Shown piece after piece: positions 50,478 through 61,100 of a DNA stretch of 64,000 nt. The stretch spans positions 15,746,851 to 15,810,850 of the forward strand of contig NC_044030.1 of assembly GCF_900496995.4 (NCBI RefSeq), in the 5' to 3' direction. Under the pieces are notes generated by a model, which made no database searches, had not been told where the DNA came from, and was given only the letters and a program-made list of their open reading frames with translations. The first letter of the stretch is position 1; each line of letters begins with the position of its first letter. This stretch comes from Aquila chrysaetos chrysaetos (Eukaryota; Chordata; Aves; Accipitriformes; Accipitridae). The position numbers were made by a program, and so were the translations under genes.

Positions 50478-52241
50478 TGGGGAATAATTCCTAAAAGTAA
50501 TTTCTTACAGTTAACTCCAAGATATTTGGGGGTTTTCTTTCATATTTATCTTATAAATTTCTTAGTACAGTAAAAGTAGACAGAGCCATGCATGACCTGG
50601 ACTTTTAGCAGGCTGGAGAGTAAATGAGGACATCCGCATTAGTAATTGTCCTCTTTAACTACCTTGAAATTACTTCTTTCCACTTAGTAGTGAAAGATAT
50701 GGGCATTCCCTTTTTTTAAGAGATTCTGGCTCAGAACCTGTGAAGGAAGTTGTAAGGGATAAGAATTGATTTAAGATAAATATCCCCCTTAAGAAAGGCA
50801 GGTGGTAAAAAGGCTTTACATCCACTCCACTCTTCCACCTTTCTTTCTTCAACAAATTCAATTTCTTCCTGGGCCAGTTGATGTCACTTCAGTTTCATTG
50901 CATCTTTGTAATGTCATAACAATAACTTTGCATCACAAAACACTTATGTGCGAGGGCACCACAAAGCCATGAAGACCAAAGTGTGGTACTTAACTAGATG
51001 AATTTTATTCACTGCCACATGCATCCCGTGTCAAGCAAACTGAAAGAAATATTTCCTTCTATTATTTTACTCAAAGGCACAGCTATTTTCCTTTTTTGCT
51101 TTGGAACTTTCCTTTTTTGGAAGGATTACCCACTCCTAATGAATTAGTTCTTTTCCTTTATCTAAATCAAGGTCTTTATTTTTTTTATGAAGCAGCCCTG
51201 CAGTATATTTCATGTTAGGTTTCCACATAGTTATTAGGTCAGCTCTTGCAGGCTTATTATGTCCTCTGATGGGTTTTTTTTTCCCCCATGAAAATCTGGT
51301 GATTTGGGGTCTGAAAATTGTCATAAAGTACCTGACATTTGGTAGAAAATTTAAAGCAATAATGATTGAGCTGATGATTTCTTCAAGTGCTAGGGGAGTT
51401 GCCCAGTCCAGTGGTTTTTGTGACCCAAACAGTTTCCTTGTTCCCAGTCCAGTAAACTGTAACATCATGCACTTCACTTACAGGCCCTGGAGATTCCCTA
51501 CATACACTTACTAAAAGATGCAGCTGCTGCAGTCCCCACTCACAGGTCAGTAGTGAGGCTGAGAGCATTTCCAAGACACATGTGTACAAGCATGCACAAC
51601 CATACACTGCACAGTCCAACACAGGTAGAGCAGAGCCTTTACCAGCACCTCCCTAAACACCAACAGCACTGACATAAACAAGAATATGGATAGCCCATAC
51701 ACTGACTTAGTCCCTTTCAGCACATACAGACTAGAGTGAGACCCACAGGAAATGGATAAGGGGATTTCATAAGAGTAAGGCAGATGTACCTTAAGAAAAA
51801 GCAACATATTGTTGTTGTCATTGAAACATGTGTATGACCCCGCATAACTTTTGAGGAAAGGAAAATTGACTCATTCCTTGCTTTGACATGAAATAAATGA
51901 ATAAATAGACAGACTTCCTTCTTATTCTTTAGTTTGGGATTTGCTCCTGTCCAACTCATGATATAACTATACCTCCTACTGTATGTCATCTTATTAGTTA
52001 CACTGCTGCTGTTAAATGTATCTTCTCCATTTAGATTGAACCTTCATGCCACATCAAAAATTGACATTTATTTTCTCTGGAAAGTGTTAGGTTTTAAACC
52101 AGTGTTTGAAAGAGTAAAAGAAAAAAGTATTAAACTTTATGCAAAGGGTTTTCTTTTAGAAATACTAAAGCATTAAATACAAGTTTGAAGGTGAAGGAAT
52201 CTGCTCTTTAACTACTCTTCAAGATTCTAGCACAGTTAAGA

Positions 52242-52247
52242 TTTATT
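52242..52247 (-). terminator. Candidate poly(A) signal for the tetraspanin gene
   Basis: The minus strand reads AATAAA here, about 356 bp beyond the tetraspanin stop codon. It is the nearest canonical signal I saw downstream in that orientation. Use of the signal is inferred. Confidence 0.4.
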
Positions 52248-52602
52248 CCAAAAGCTCAGATAATGACCTTGCAACATGCTCCCCTGACCAAGACATACCT
52301 CTACCTCTGCTTCCCCCACATTCATATACAGTAGTTTCATGTTTACACATGCTGAAGACCTTCCCCGCCCTGCTGTGACTTCCAGCAATGAAGTTTTTAA
52401 GATACAGGATGCTTATCAAACAAGAACTGGGGGAAAACTGATCTAATATTGTAACACTAATGAAAAAAAATCCAGCAATGAACAATGTTTGATTTACATG
52501 CAAATATCAAAAAAAAAAAGTTTTCTTCCAGTGCAGCTGCAGAGTGTTACAAAACCAAGAAAATATGCAGTAGGTCCAGCAATGCTGACAGTGTCTGCAG
52601 GT

Positions 52603-53430
52603 CTACAAGAAGTTAGATGACTCCAGAAATCGGAGGTTGTGGAAAGGCTGATGTTTCATGAGGATGCCATTGCTGACACCAGCCAACAGCTCCAAGACAC
52701 TTACAACGATACAGCACCAAAACATGTAGACCATGACAAAATGCAACTGGTCTTCCAGCTTCTTTAGACAGCCTTCCTGAAAAAACTGCTCCAGATGGCC
52801 TAAGTCACCCCTGCAGTGAGAATACTCCTCCTTACAGCAGCTTTCAGGTACATAAGCTTTTTCAGCTGGAAGATGCCAAGAAGCAGCTGTTTCCTTTAGC
52901 CAGTCTGTGTAGTTTTGGGCCCCACAACACTGCAGCTTCCTCTGTATCACATCCATAGTGCTGTTGCCAGGAGCCTGGGAGCGTGTCCCATTGTAGTGAT
53001 AGACAAGGTAACCTATAGAGCTTTTCAGCTCAGAAGCCATCCAAATAGAGTAGATCTGTGCCAGAACTGCCAAAGACATTTCTAGGTAAAGAAGGACCAG
53101 CAGCAAGTACATGAGAGCCCCTTGCTTATAGCGGGAACACTTAGCAGAAACAGAGATAGCCAAAACTCCAGTAGGTAGCAGGATAATTGCAGCCGCAACA
53201 GCCAGACAGCCAGGCAGAGACAAGAAAAATTCCTGAAATAAATATCCATAGTCCTTGCAAATGAGGATCCACCAAACTCCACCAAAGGCCAGAGCTGCAG
53301 CAGTGCCCCAGAAGACGAAACCTAGGAACTTCAGCAGAAATCGAGCAAAGAGCCTGAGCCAGGAGTCCTCAGAGTACCACAAAGAGGATAGCAACATCAC
53401 CAGCACTACCACACCTCTAACTTTCTTCAT
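52603..53430 (-). CDS. Intronless tetraspanin, TSPAN3-like
   Basis: A complete 275-residue tetraspanin lies in one uninterrupted frame. Predicted membrane segments are near residues 34-57, 73-96, 105-128 and 231-256. The large extracellular loop (about 129-230) has the CCG motif (168-170), a P-x-S-C-C motif (195-199), and further cysteines at 206 and 221, six in all, enough for three disulfides. Likely N-glycosylation sites are N147, N156 and N173. The loop reads most like TSPAN3 (YNGT, then QRxLxCCG, then NYxDW). E117 in TM3 and E247 in TM4 keep the usual polar positions, but the TM1 asparagine is replaced by G37. The start chosen is the only in-frame ATG, at 53430, with A at -3. The frame opens upstream only to a TTG at 53448 and is closed by TGA at 53458-53460. 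Tetraspanins organise membrane microdomains with integrins and other partners; this protein's partners are unknown. Vertebrate tetraspanin genes normally have several introns, so a retrogene origin is inferred. A hydrophobic 18-residue N-terminus is unusual. Confidence 0.9.
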   Translation of the reverse strand: MKKVRGVVVLVMLLSSLWYSEDSWLRLFARFLLKFLGFVFWGTAAALAFGGVWWILICKDYGYLFQEFFLSLPGCLAVAAAIILLPTGVLAISVSAKCSRYKQGALMYLLLVLLYLEMSLAVLAQIYSIWMASELKSSIGYLVYHYNGTRSQAPGNSTMDVIQRKLQCCGAQNYTDWLKETAASWHLPAEKAYVPESCCKEEYSHCRGDLGHLEQFFQEGCLKKLEDQLHFVMVYMFWCCIVVSVLELLAGVSNGILMKHQPFHNLRFLESSNFL

Positions 53431-53467
53431 TCTGGCCACTCCTAGCAACCCAAACCCTCACTGCCAC

Positions 53468-53474
53468 TATTTAA
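53468..53474 (-). promoter_or_regulatory. TATA-like element upstream of the tetraspanin ATG
   Basis: The minus strand reads TTAAATA, ending about 37 bp before the ATG. If used, it would give a 5' leader of only some 10-15 bases. It could also be chance, with the true promoter further upstream or a non-coding 5' exon spliced in. Confidence 0.35.
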
Positions 53475-56400
53475 GAGGCCTCCACCCCACTTATCCAGGT
53501 GCAGCAGATGGCATCTCCACCCAAAACAACTTGCAAGGGAGCAGCACTGATGAGACTCACTCAGCACAAAGACTAGGCCCTGCATCAGCTAACCACAAGC
53601 TGTTGCTTGTTCAGTGTAGCCTGCAGACACCAGGAGGGTACATGCCAAGCTTGCTGTTGAGAGGTCATTTACTCTGCTGTCATTGAGACATTTGCCTTTG
53701 AAGGAGGGGGCAACTGAAAAAAGGCTGGATCCCTTGCTTTACTACATTCATGTGTTGAAGAGCTAAATGGAGAGAAATAGTCGAGGTGGTAGCCAGCAGC
53801 TCTAGTTCAGATCACTTAGACTGCCCAAGTGAAAGAGGTAATCCAACTGTCAATCTTACCTCAGTAGCCAAGATGGCAACAAATGCACAAGTCATAGTCA
53901 TTAACAAAGGAATAGTTTAAGCAGAGCTATATCAGGGATCTCCATAGGTAACACTCACCTAGAATCATTATCCTTCCCAGTACGTTTATCGCTCATTAGA
54001 TTTTATGAGGGGCATAATGATGTTAATAATATTTTGCCCTTTTTAACTCAGCAAGATTTCTGTGTAGATAGCTTCAGTTACTCAGGACACCTGGATGAGA
54101 ATTCCCTGCCATTTCACACTTTTACCCCTCAGTTTGCATCACCAGTGATTTGACTGAGTGCTGTAATGACTGAATACAAACAACAGTAAGATCTGTATTA
54201 ACTTTTCCTTGTGTGTAAAGAAACTGAATTATACACCAGTTAAATGACTCCACAACAACCTCAAATGGAATTAATGCCACTTATCAGCCAGCACAAGAGC
54301 ATTATTACTCAAATATGTGATACAGAAGAGCAAGACAGGATGGGACACCTGCATAAAACTTGCCACAGGCATCAGGAAGGCAGATCCCAAGGCCATCCTA
54401 ATGAAGTCCCATAACATCTCTCTTGTTTCTCAAGATGCAGAGCAGGGCTAATACAACAGGCATACATGAGGGAGAATACAAAGAAATGATCCTCATTTTC
54501 AGAAACATGAACACTTGCAGACCCTGTAGAAAATCAGAGTGAGTCAGTGCTCAGATCTGTGGAACCCTGGAAAAGTCTCAGCAAAGCCAATGATCCCACA
54601 TTTGTCAAACATTTTACAAGGAGCTATTGCTGCTATGTATGGTATGCACACACAGCTGCTGGGCTGATTCCCATCAAAATGTCTTTCTATGTGCAGTACA
54701 AACATGTCATTAAGGCTAATTATTTTGGAATGAGATAAATTGCTTTTATTATTTTTAATCTTGCCATTAACGGTAATTAACTTGCAGTGATTAACTTGTT
54801 AAAACTTAACCCATGTTTCTTTCAAAGCTGTTCTAGGATGTGTGTTTTCCTGCAACTGTTCTCTGAATATCTGTCTGCCCTCTCTCTCATTCAGCTTGCT
54901 GCTACGCCCAGTCCTCCAGCTGTGCGGGTTTTGCTGCCATTCACTTATTCTCTTGAATGCCTTTTTCTCTGGTTTCTATGTTCTGCATCAGGGAGAGGGA
55001 CAAGGAGGGGGGAACAGAAAGGATTTCTCCCTCACATCTATACACACAGGCAAACTACACTGAATTAATGTTTCCACAATGCAGAAGAAACGTACCAGAA
55101 AAGTGCGAGGAAATGTATCAGAAACGTGTCAGAAAATACTGTGAGGAGTAATGGCTGCTTATTGCTAGTTTGCAAGCTTTGTGAAAAAAGCACATGAACC
55201 TGCCTCTTTTGCTTTCTGCCTTCACACATGCTTATAGAGCTTAATGAGATATTAAGAAATTACTTACAATACTATTTACTTTTAGCTTGTTCTGCAGTCT
55301 CTGAAATATATTAGAAAGGCTCAAACTGCCTAGAGGAGAATTTCACTGCACCTCTTGCTCATTTCAGCCAGGGTAACTGCCATCCCCTCCCTGAATACAG
55401 AGGAGAGAATTTCAATGGTTATTGAAGCCTAGGGGCTCTTATCTTTCTAAATATTCCCCAAATATAATAACTTTCAACTTACTTAAATCTGACTCTTTGA
55501 ACCACTGAGAGGGGTTTTTTATTTCTTTCATATGGCTGTGAGAGACAAAGTGGGGAGATGGGGGTGAAGATGCTTTTGTGAGTGGAGGGGTTTGTGCTGC
55601 AACAGGCTCTAACCATTCCACTGGTGCCTTCTTGCTGGCTTAGCCCCGCACAGAAAGCTGTGAGCCAGCCCACAGGAGCAGGGAGCCATCTGCACACAGC
55701 CTCCTCCTGAAGTCAGGACTTTTGTGGCCGTACAAGTGGACAGGAGAACCCGCATGCATGGCTATCTGTCATGGAAATCAGAAACACCAACACTAAATGT
55801 TGACTGGGAGCCAGTTCCCAGGTAAGAGCTCTCATTGCCCAATGCCATCTGGGGGGATGGAGCATACTCAGCACCATGCAAGAGGAAATTGCTGCAGTGG
55901 GGATTAATATTGGCAGGGCTGTCTAAAACACCTCACCCACTTTGTGCTAGGTAATGCATATGCACTCAGGAAAAGAGATCCTCTGCTCAAAATGTTTGCT
56001 GTCTGGTAAGACAGGCAAGACAAAGAAGGACAAGAAAAACATAGAACTGATCCCTGAAGTACCCAAAAGACCTAACTGGCACCCTCAGTAGCACTGTCTT
56101 TGTGCTAAGTAATTTCACCAGCATGTGTGGCCAAAAGATTGAAAGAAGCAATGAGTGGAGATATCCATCAAAAGACTGTGGTGTGACAAAGAGAGTCTAG
56201 GTAAGGCAGAATAGGAATGCTCCTCTGTTTTCTTTCCAGTGGTAAACAGCATAACATGATAAATGCTATACCTGCTTTCTCTAGAGTTGTTTCTGCTTAT
56301 GAACTCATGAGTACTGAAATTCAAATGTGGGTGTAACATCTTAGATAAACTACTTTCAGGAATGTTACTGAAAGTATAATCCTTCAAGTTACTAAAATGC

Positions 56401-57330
56401 CAAATGTGTATTTTTTGCATACATTGTTCTAGCATGCCATGACTGGCACTGAAGGGCTTTGATGTGCCAGGAAGGTCAAAGAGGTTCATTCCACATGGGT
56501 CCAGAAGTGGGACTGGAGACCCATCAAGTCAATGCTGCAGTTGTGCAAACACAACATAGGCAGATGACTAGACTCATTTTAAGTGACATGGGCCATCATA
56601 CAGATTGATCAGGGAGTGCATCTGAGCTCTTGCTGTAATGGACAACAATTCAAATCAAGATGGCCAGCTAGTCCATTCAGGCTTGTGTGAACAAGAAGGA
56701 ATGAAAAGATGACCATGGGATCAGGGCACAGTTAAACAGCCCATCCTCTAAGTTTAATACAAACCTCACTTAAAATGGGACAAGATCTCAAAGCCAGACC
56801 TGCAACCACTGCATTCATTATCACAGTGGCACAGAAGAGCCCTAAAGCTGCCTCAGAAGCACAGCAGGCATTTACCCTGTAACCCATCCACACATGAATC
56901 TACTGTAGCTGGACCTTGTAGGTGAAGTTAAAGCACTCTAGAAGTGGTTTGGCTTGAGAGCTTAGAACATTTTTTAAAGGTCTTGTTAGACTAAAGCACA
57001 CACATAGCATAGGATATGACTTTAAAACCTTACTAAAACACAGGTTTTTATCAACTTCATCTACCCCAGCTTTTACATTAAGCTTCCCCCGACCCTCCTG
57101 ACCCCTTCAGCAGGTAGAAACTGGTGTGCGACCCAGCAGGGCTGGCAGATCCAGAAAAACTGGTAAATGGGTATCATTGGTATCACTCCTCCCTTCACTC
57201 ATTCTGATCCTGTCTGTTGGCCCTGGCAGTATACCTTTCCCAAGCTGAAAGGACTTCATACAAAATTTTTCCAGTTTCCAAGAAAAGCCCTGGCTGCCTG
57301 TAAAGTGACAGCAAATAGTAATATTTGGGC

Positions 57331-57349
57331 GGGGGGGGGGGGGGGGGGG
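57331..57349 (+). repeat. G19 homopolymer
   Basis: Nineteen consecutive G residues, preceded by GGGC. It is the second such run in the window and likewise sensitive to sequencing error. Confidence 0.85.
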
Positions 57350-57606
57350 AGAATTTTTATTCTTCTCAATCGGATCATTCAAGCTATGATGGGTAGTCAA
57401 AACACCACACAGCAGAAGGACTGGGTACCAAGCGGAAAGCTATTTTTAAAAAAACTGAAAGCTGCTAAGTATATTGGCTCTTTTGGAATGGAAAACATTG
57501 TCTTACGAGACATGTCATATTGGAAGAGCACTCTGACAGCCCAAATGCAAAAAGGATGAACAAGCCTGGTTGGACCCAGATCCTACAGTTGCTGCCATGC
57601 ACAACT

Positions 57607-57629
57607 GGTTGCTGTAGTAACCAAGGTCA
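57607..57629 (+). promoter_or_regulatory. Candidate RFX X-box overlapping an SF-1/ERR-type half-site
   Basis: GGTTGCTGTAGTAACC (57607-57622) is a near-perfect inverted repeat of the RFX X-box type. CCAAGGTCA (57621-57629) fits the extended half-site bound by SF-1 and ERR receptors. The two overlap by two bases. Motif matches of this length also occur by chance. Confidence 0.3.
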
Positions 57630-58092
57630 GATGCTGTTGCCTTGGATGAGACTAATACCTCTCATGGAAAGCTTGAAGCAAGCAGCAGAGATATGATTGC
57701 CACCTCCTATTCATGGAGAAAGTGTACTCTCCACAGGAACTGATTTACCATTGTGCAGGTGTTTCAACTAAAGCCAGTCAGATGTTTAGCCCTGGCTCTG
57801 TTTACCTGACCAAAAGTGGCCTTTTGTGTAATTGAAGAACCACACCAAATCTTTCATTCAGTTTTGGTTTTAATGTTCTAGGTTTTCATTGGTATTGAAC
57901 ATATTGAAAAATAAATGTCAAAAGTTTGGTGTTTTCATGTATTTCCCTCTTTCTTTCCTTTTATGAATTGAACACAAGAAAAAGACCAAAACTTCTGTTG
58001 TTGTTAAATTTTATTTTTTGCCTCCTATTTTTATTTGCCAGTCTGGAATTGATCTAAAATATTTTGGGACTGAGTTGAATACAGACTATCAG

Positions 58093-58095
<3 letters not shown>

Positions 58096-58118
<23 letters not shown>
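58096..58118 (+). repeat. A23 tract
   Basis: Twenty-three consecutive A residues. No retroposon body was recognised upstream. Confidence 0.9.
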
Positions 58119-58123
<5 letters not shown>

Positions 58124-61100
58124 TCCTGTATTTCCATCACTTTGGAATTTCAGAAGTTGGAGAAGATTTTAGAAGACACAGAATGGCAAAAGAAAAAAGA
58201 AATTAAAATGAAAAGGAAACTTCTGTTCTTTTGATAGCCTTCGTTTTATTGCAGTTGGTAATAAAAACAGGTTGGAGGAAAAGGTGCTTTGTAAAAACTT
58301 CAAAAAATGAAGAAAGGACAGAACACTGTGAAATTCAAGTCACCTTGACATTTAAAGTATTTTGTGACTTTCTTTTTCATTGTTTTCAACCATCACTAGC
58401 TGCAGTATTTTTCATGTGAATGCAGTGTTCTCATTTGTGTTTCAAACCATATGCAAGACTATTGGGCACTTTGTGAAGTTATAGAAAGACTTTTAATATG
58501 AAATAGAGGCCCTTTAATCATTAACAAATGAAAATAACTAACAGATTTCTCTTTAGGGAGGAAGTCAGAAGTGTCTGAATACATTACCTGGAAGTTAGTA
58601 AACTGTGTAAAGACCTGACCGGAAGCTTACACTTGTCAGAACTTCCCATGAATAAAGTTTCTTTTCTGCTGCATCTCCTCAGAAAAAGGAATCCTTGTAG
58701 GATGCTTTTTCCTCAAGAAAAGCCTTTTATGCAAAATTGGGCTGGACCCCTGCTGGGCCAGCATTCTGCACAGCATCACCTGTGAAACCTCAGGCACGCC
58801 ACAGCAATGCAGTAGGTGATATGCATGAGCTTTCTACTTGTGATCCTTTTGCCCAACAATATAAGTGAATCTAGTTGTACAGCCATAAAGCAGCCATTTG
58901 TGAATAAAAATTTTGAAATCTTTGTTTCATATTGAGAATATAAAATCTATATATAGCATCCAGGACAAATCTTTCAAATTAATTTTGTGATAAATCCTAA
59001 AATCAGTCAATCTCAGGGTCCTAAATAACTGAGGTGCTTTTGCAAGTGCTGCCTTTGGCTACTTTGTTTCCCAGAGGATGTAGGCCTTTTAATGGTCTTC
59101 GAGCTCCATAAACTTCAGCCTTAAGTCATCAGGATTTATTACAATATGGAAACCTGCATCCCACTGTTGATCTTACAATGTAAATCAATGTCAGTTTGCT
59201 CTTGAGGCCACTGCAGCAGAGATGTATTTGTTCCGAGTGTTATGGTTTCCTGTAACTAGCTACTCAAAACTAAGCTGAAGGGGAGATATCCAGCATGATC
59301 GCAAGCAAAAAATTCTTCATTAAAGGTTCACTTGAGCACCGATTTAGGAGGTAAAAAAAAAAAAGACATTGTAGCAGTAATGATGTGATGAGTGAAATAT
59401 TTGGTCTGACCAGAGACATCTTCAGACCTGTAGTGCGAGCTCACCTGAAAGAATGAGGTTTGTACAGCTCGTGCTTCATGAACTCATCTGCAAAGATGAC
59501 GGCTGGCAGGGTGTAGGTTCTTCTGGTGAATAACTGATTCCTTTTTCAGCTCATTGACTGGGAAAAAAAATCAATGAAAACATTCATTTTGGGTTAATCT
59601 GACAAATGATTAAAAGTTCAGCTTTTCCACCAGGAAAGATATTAGCAAAGAATGTTGTCAGCCTACAAGGCAGCTGAAAATTTAGCCAAGTGGAAGTAAA
59701 AGGAGTATTTGACAGAGTCCTTTTCTCTTTTTACTGGCATAGTACTAAGTATATGTATATCAAATGTAATGTTCATCTCATACGAGGTTTTATAGCAACT
59801 ATAGTAGAAAATATATTTTTATTATCTTTCTTAAGTCATGATAGGAGCATATAAAATATCAACTTTGTCAGAATTAGTCTTACAGCACATTTCAAAAAAG
59901 TGGAACCAATTTTAATAGGATTTTTATGCATTTCCATTCAGATGAAATGCAGCTTTTTAGAGAAAAAAGGGGAAAAAAAAGAGTAAAAAAAAGATATTTG
60001 CAATTTATTTCTGTACTCTATTTCTATCTACAGTCTCTTCATCAAACAATTGCTTTCAAGAGGTATTTTGCTTTTAAATATAGATACGGTCACTGACATG
60101 GAAAGAGTCTATTAGGTTTAAACTCATAGAAGCATCTAAATGTAAAACAAAAGCAAACAAATGAAAATGTATCGTAACATGGAATGTAACAACACATTTA
60201 AGGGAGAAAACGTGAATGCATTCCACTACCAGGAAAGGTGTCTCTGCTAGCTTCCAGACTCAATGACAAGTAACACAACCTGGCTTTGCCTTGGTAGGAG
60301 TCGCTTTCTTTTATTTCAGTTTAGTGTACTCACCAAAACTCAATTTTCAAGCCCAGCTGCTGGGCATCAGAGGCCTTTTCAGAAGCCGCAGTGAGGTTCC
60401 CATAATGTTGAAGTCTAGCTAGGACTACCAAAAATATCCCAGCACTCCAGAAGCATTTTACTTTCTCCCACAGCACCTTGACATGTGTGGTTATTGTAAC
60501 CTAAGTAAGTAAGTGCCTTGTTCAGCACCTTCCAGCAGAACTGGGCTCTGTGATATGCACAGCATGAGAAAGCCCAAGAGGCACTGTTAGAAGTAGATGA
60601 GCTGGGAGATGCTGCTTTCTTGCCCACAGCACAATTTGGGGCACCTTTTGCTCAGTACAGATTATGGTCCTGACCGACTGCAGGCTCCAGCATGAGGATC
60701 TATGCCAATATATAGAGGAACATGAGCATTCCCATTTTCAGCAGTCAGATAAAAATTGGAGACTCAGTGTGGAGCTGAGGGATCAACAGGGAGAAAAGGA
60801 TTTGGAGGAAAACCAAAGCGAGTAGGTTTACACAAATTCCATCAAATTTTGCTACCACTGAAACTGACAGGGATGAAGAGCATAGTTGCTGAATCAGGAT
60901 AAACCCTACCAAAAATACTCAAAAAAAAAAAAAAAAGCATTATCCAACATTTTCTTCTTTAATCTACTTCCAAAATTTGTTTGATGGCTGTCTGTAGCAA
61001 AAGAATAATTTCTGTTTTCCTCATTAACACTGTGAGAACAACCACTCAGGACTGAACAGAAAATAGCTCCATAATCTCAGAGGTAATTTTGGTCTTGCTT

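Larger units (their letters stand above)
37420..52241. other. Long gene-free interval
   Basis: No coding sequence was recognised across about 14.8 kb. Contents are A- and T-tracts (38347, 44797, 47593, 48903), a purine-rich minisatellite (49562), a G19 run (50459), and AT-rich blocks that by texture could be conserved non-coding elements (about 40880-41110, 44140-44310, 46130-46340). The frames at 49508-49885 and 51136-51477 result from biased composition or chance. Confidence 0.5.

Noticed and set aside
53431..53448. Upstream extension of the tetraspanin frame to TTG at 53448
   Set aside because: TTG is not an expected vertebrate start. The ATG at 53430 has a good -3 base, and the frame is closed by TGA at 53458-53460.
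53255..53686. 143-codon plus-strand open frame overlapping the tetraspanin promoter region
   Set aside because: It is the antisense shadow of the tetraspanin frame and has no recognisable domain.
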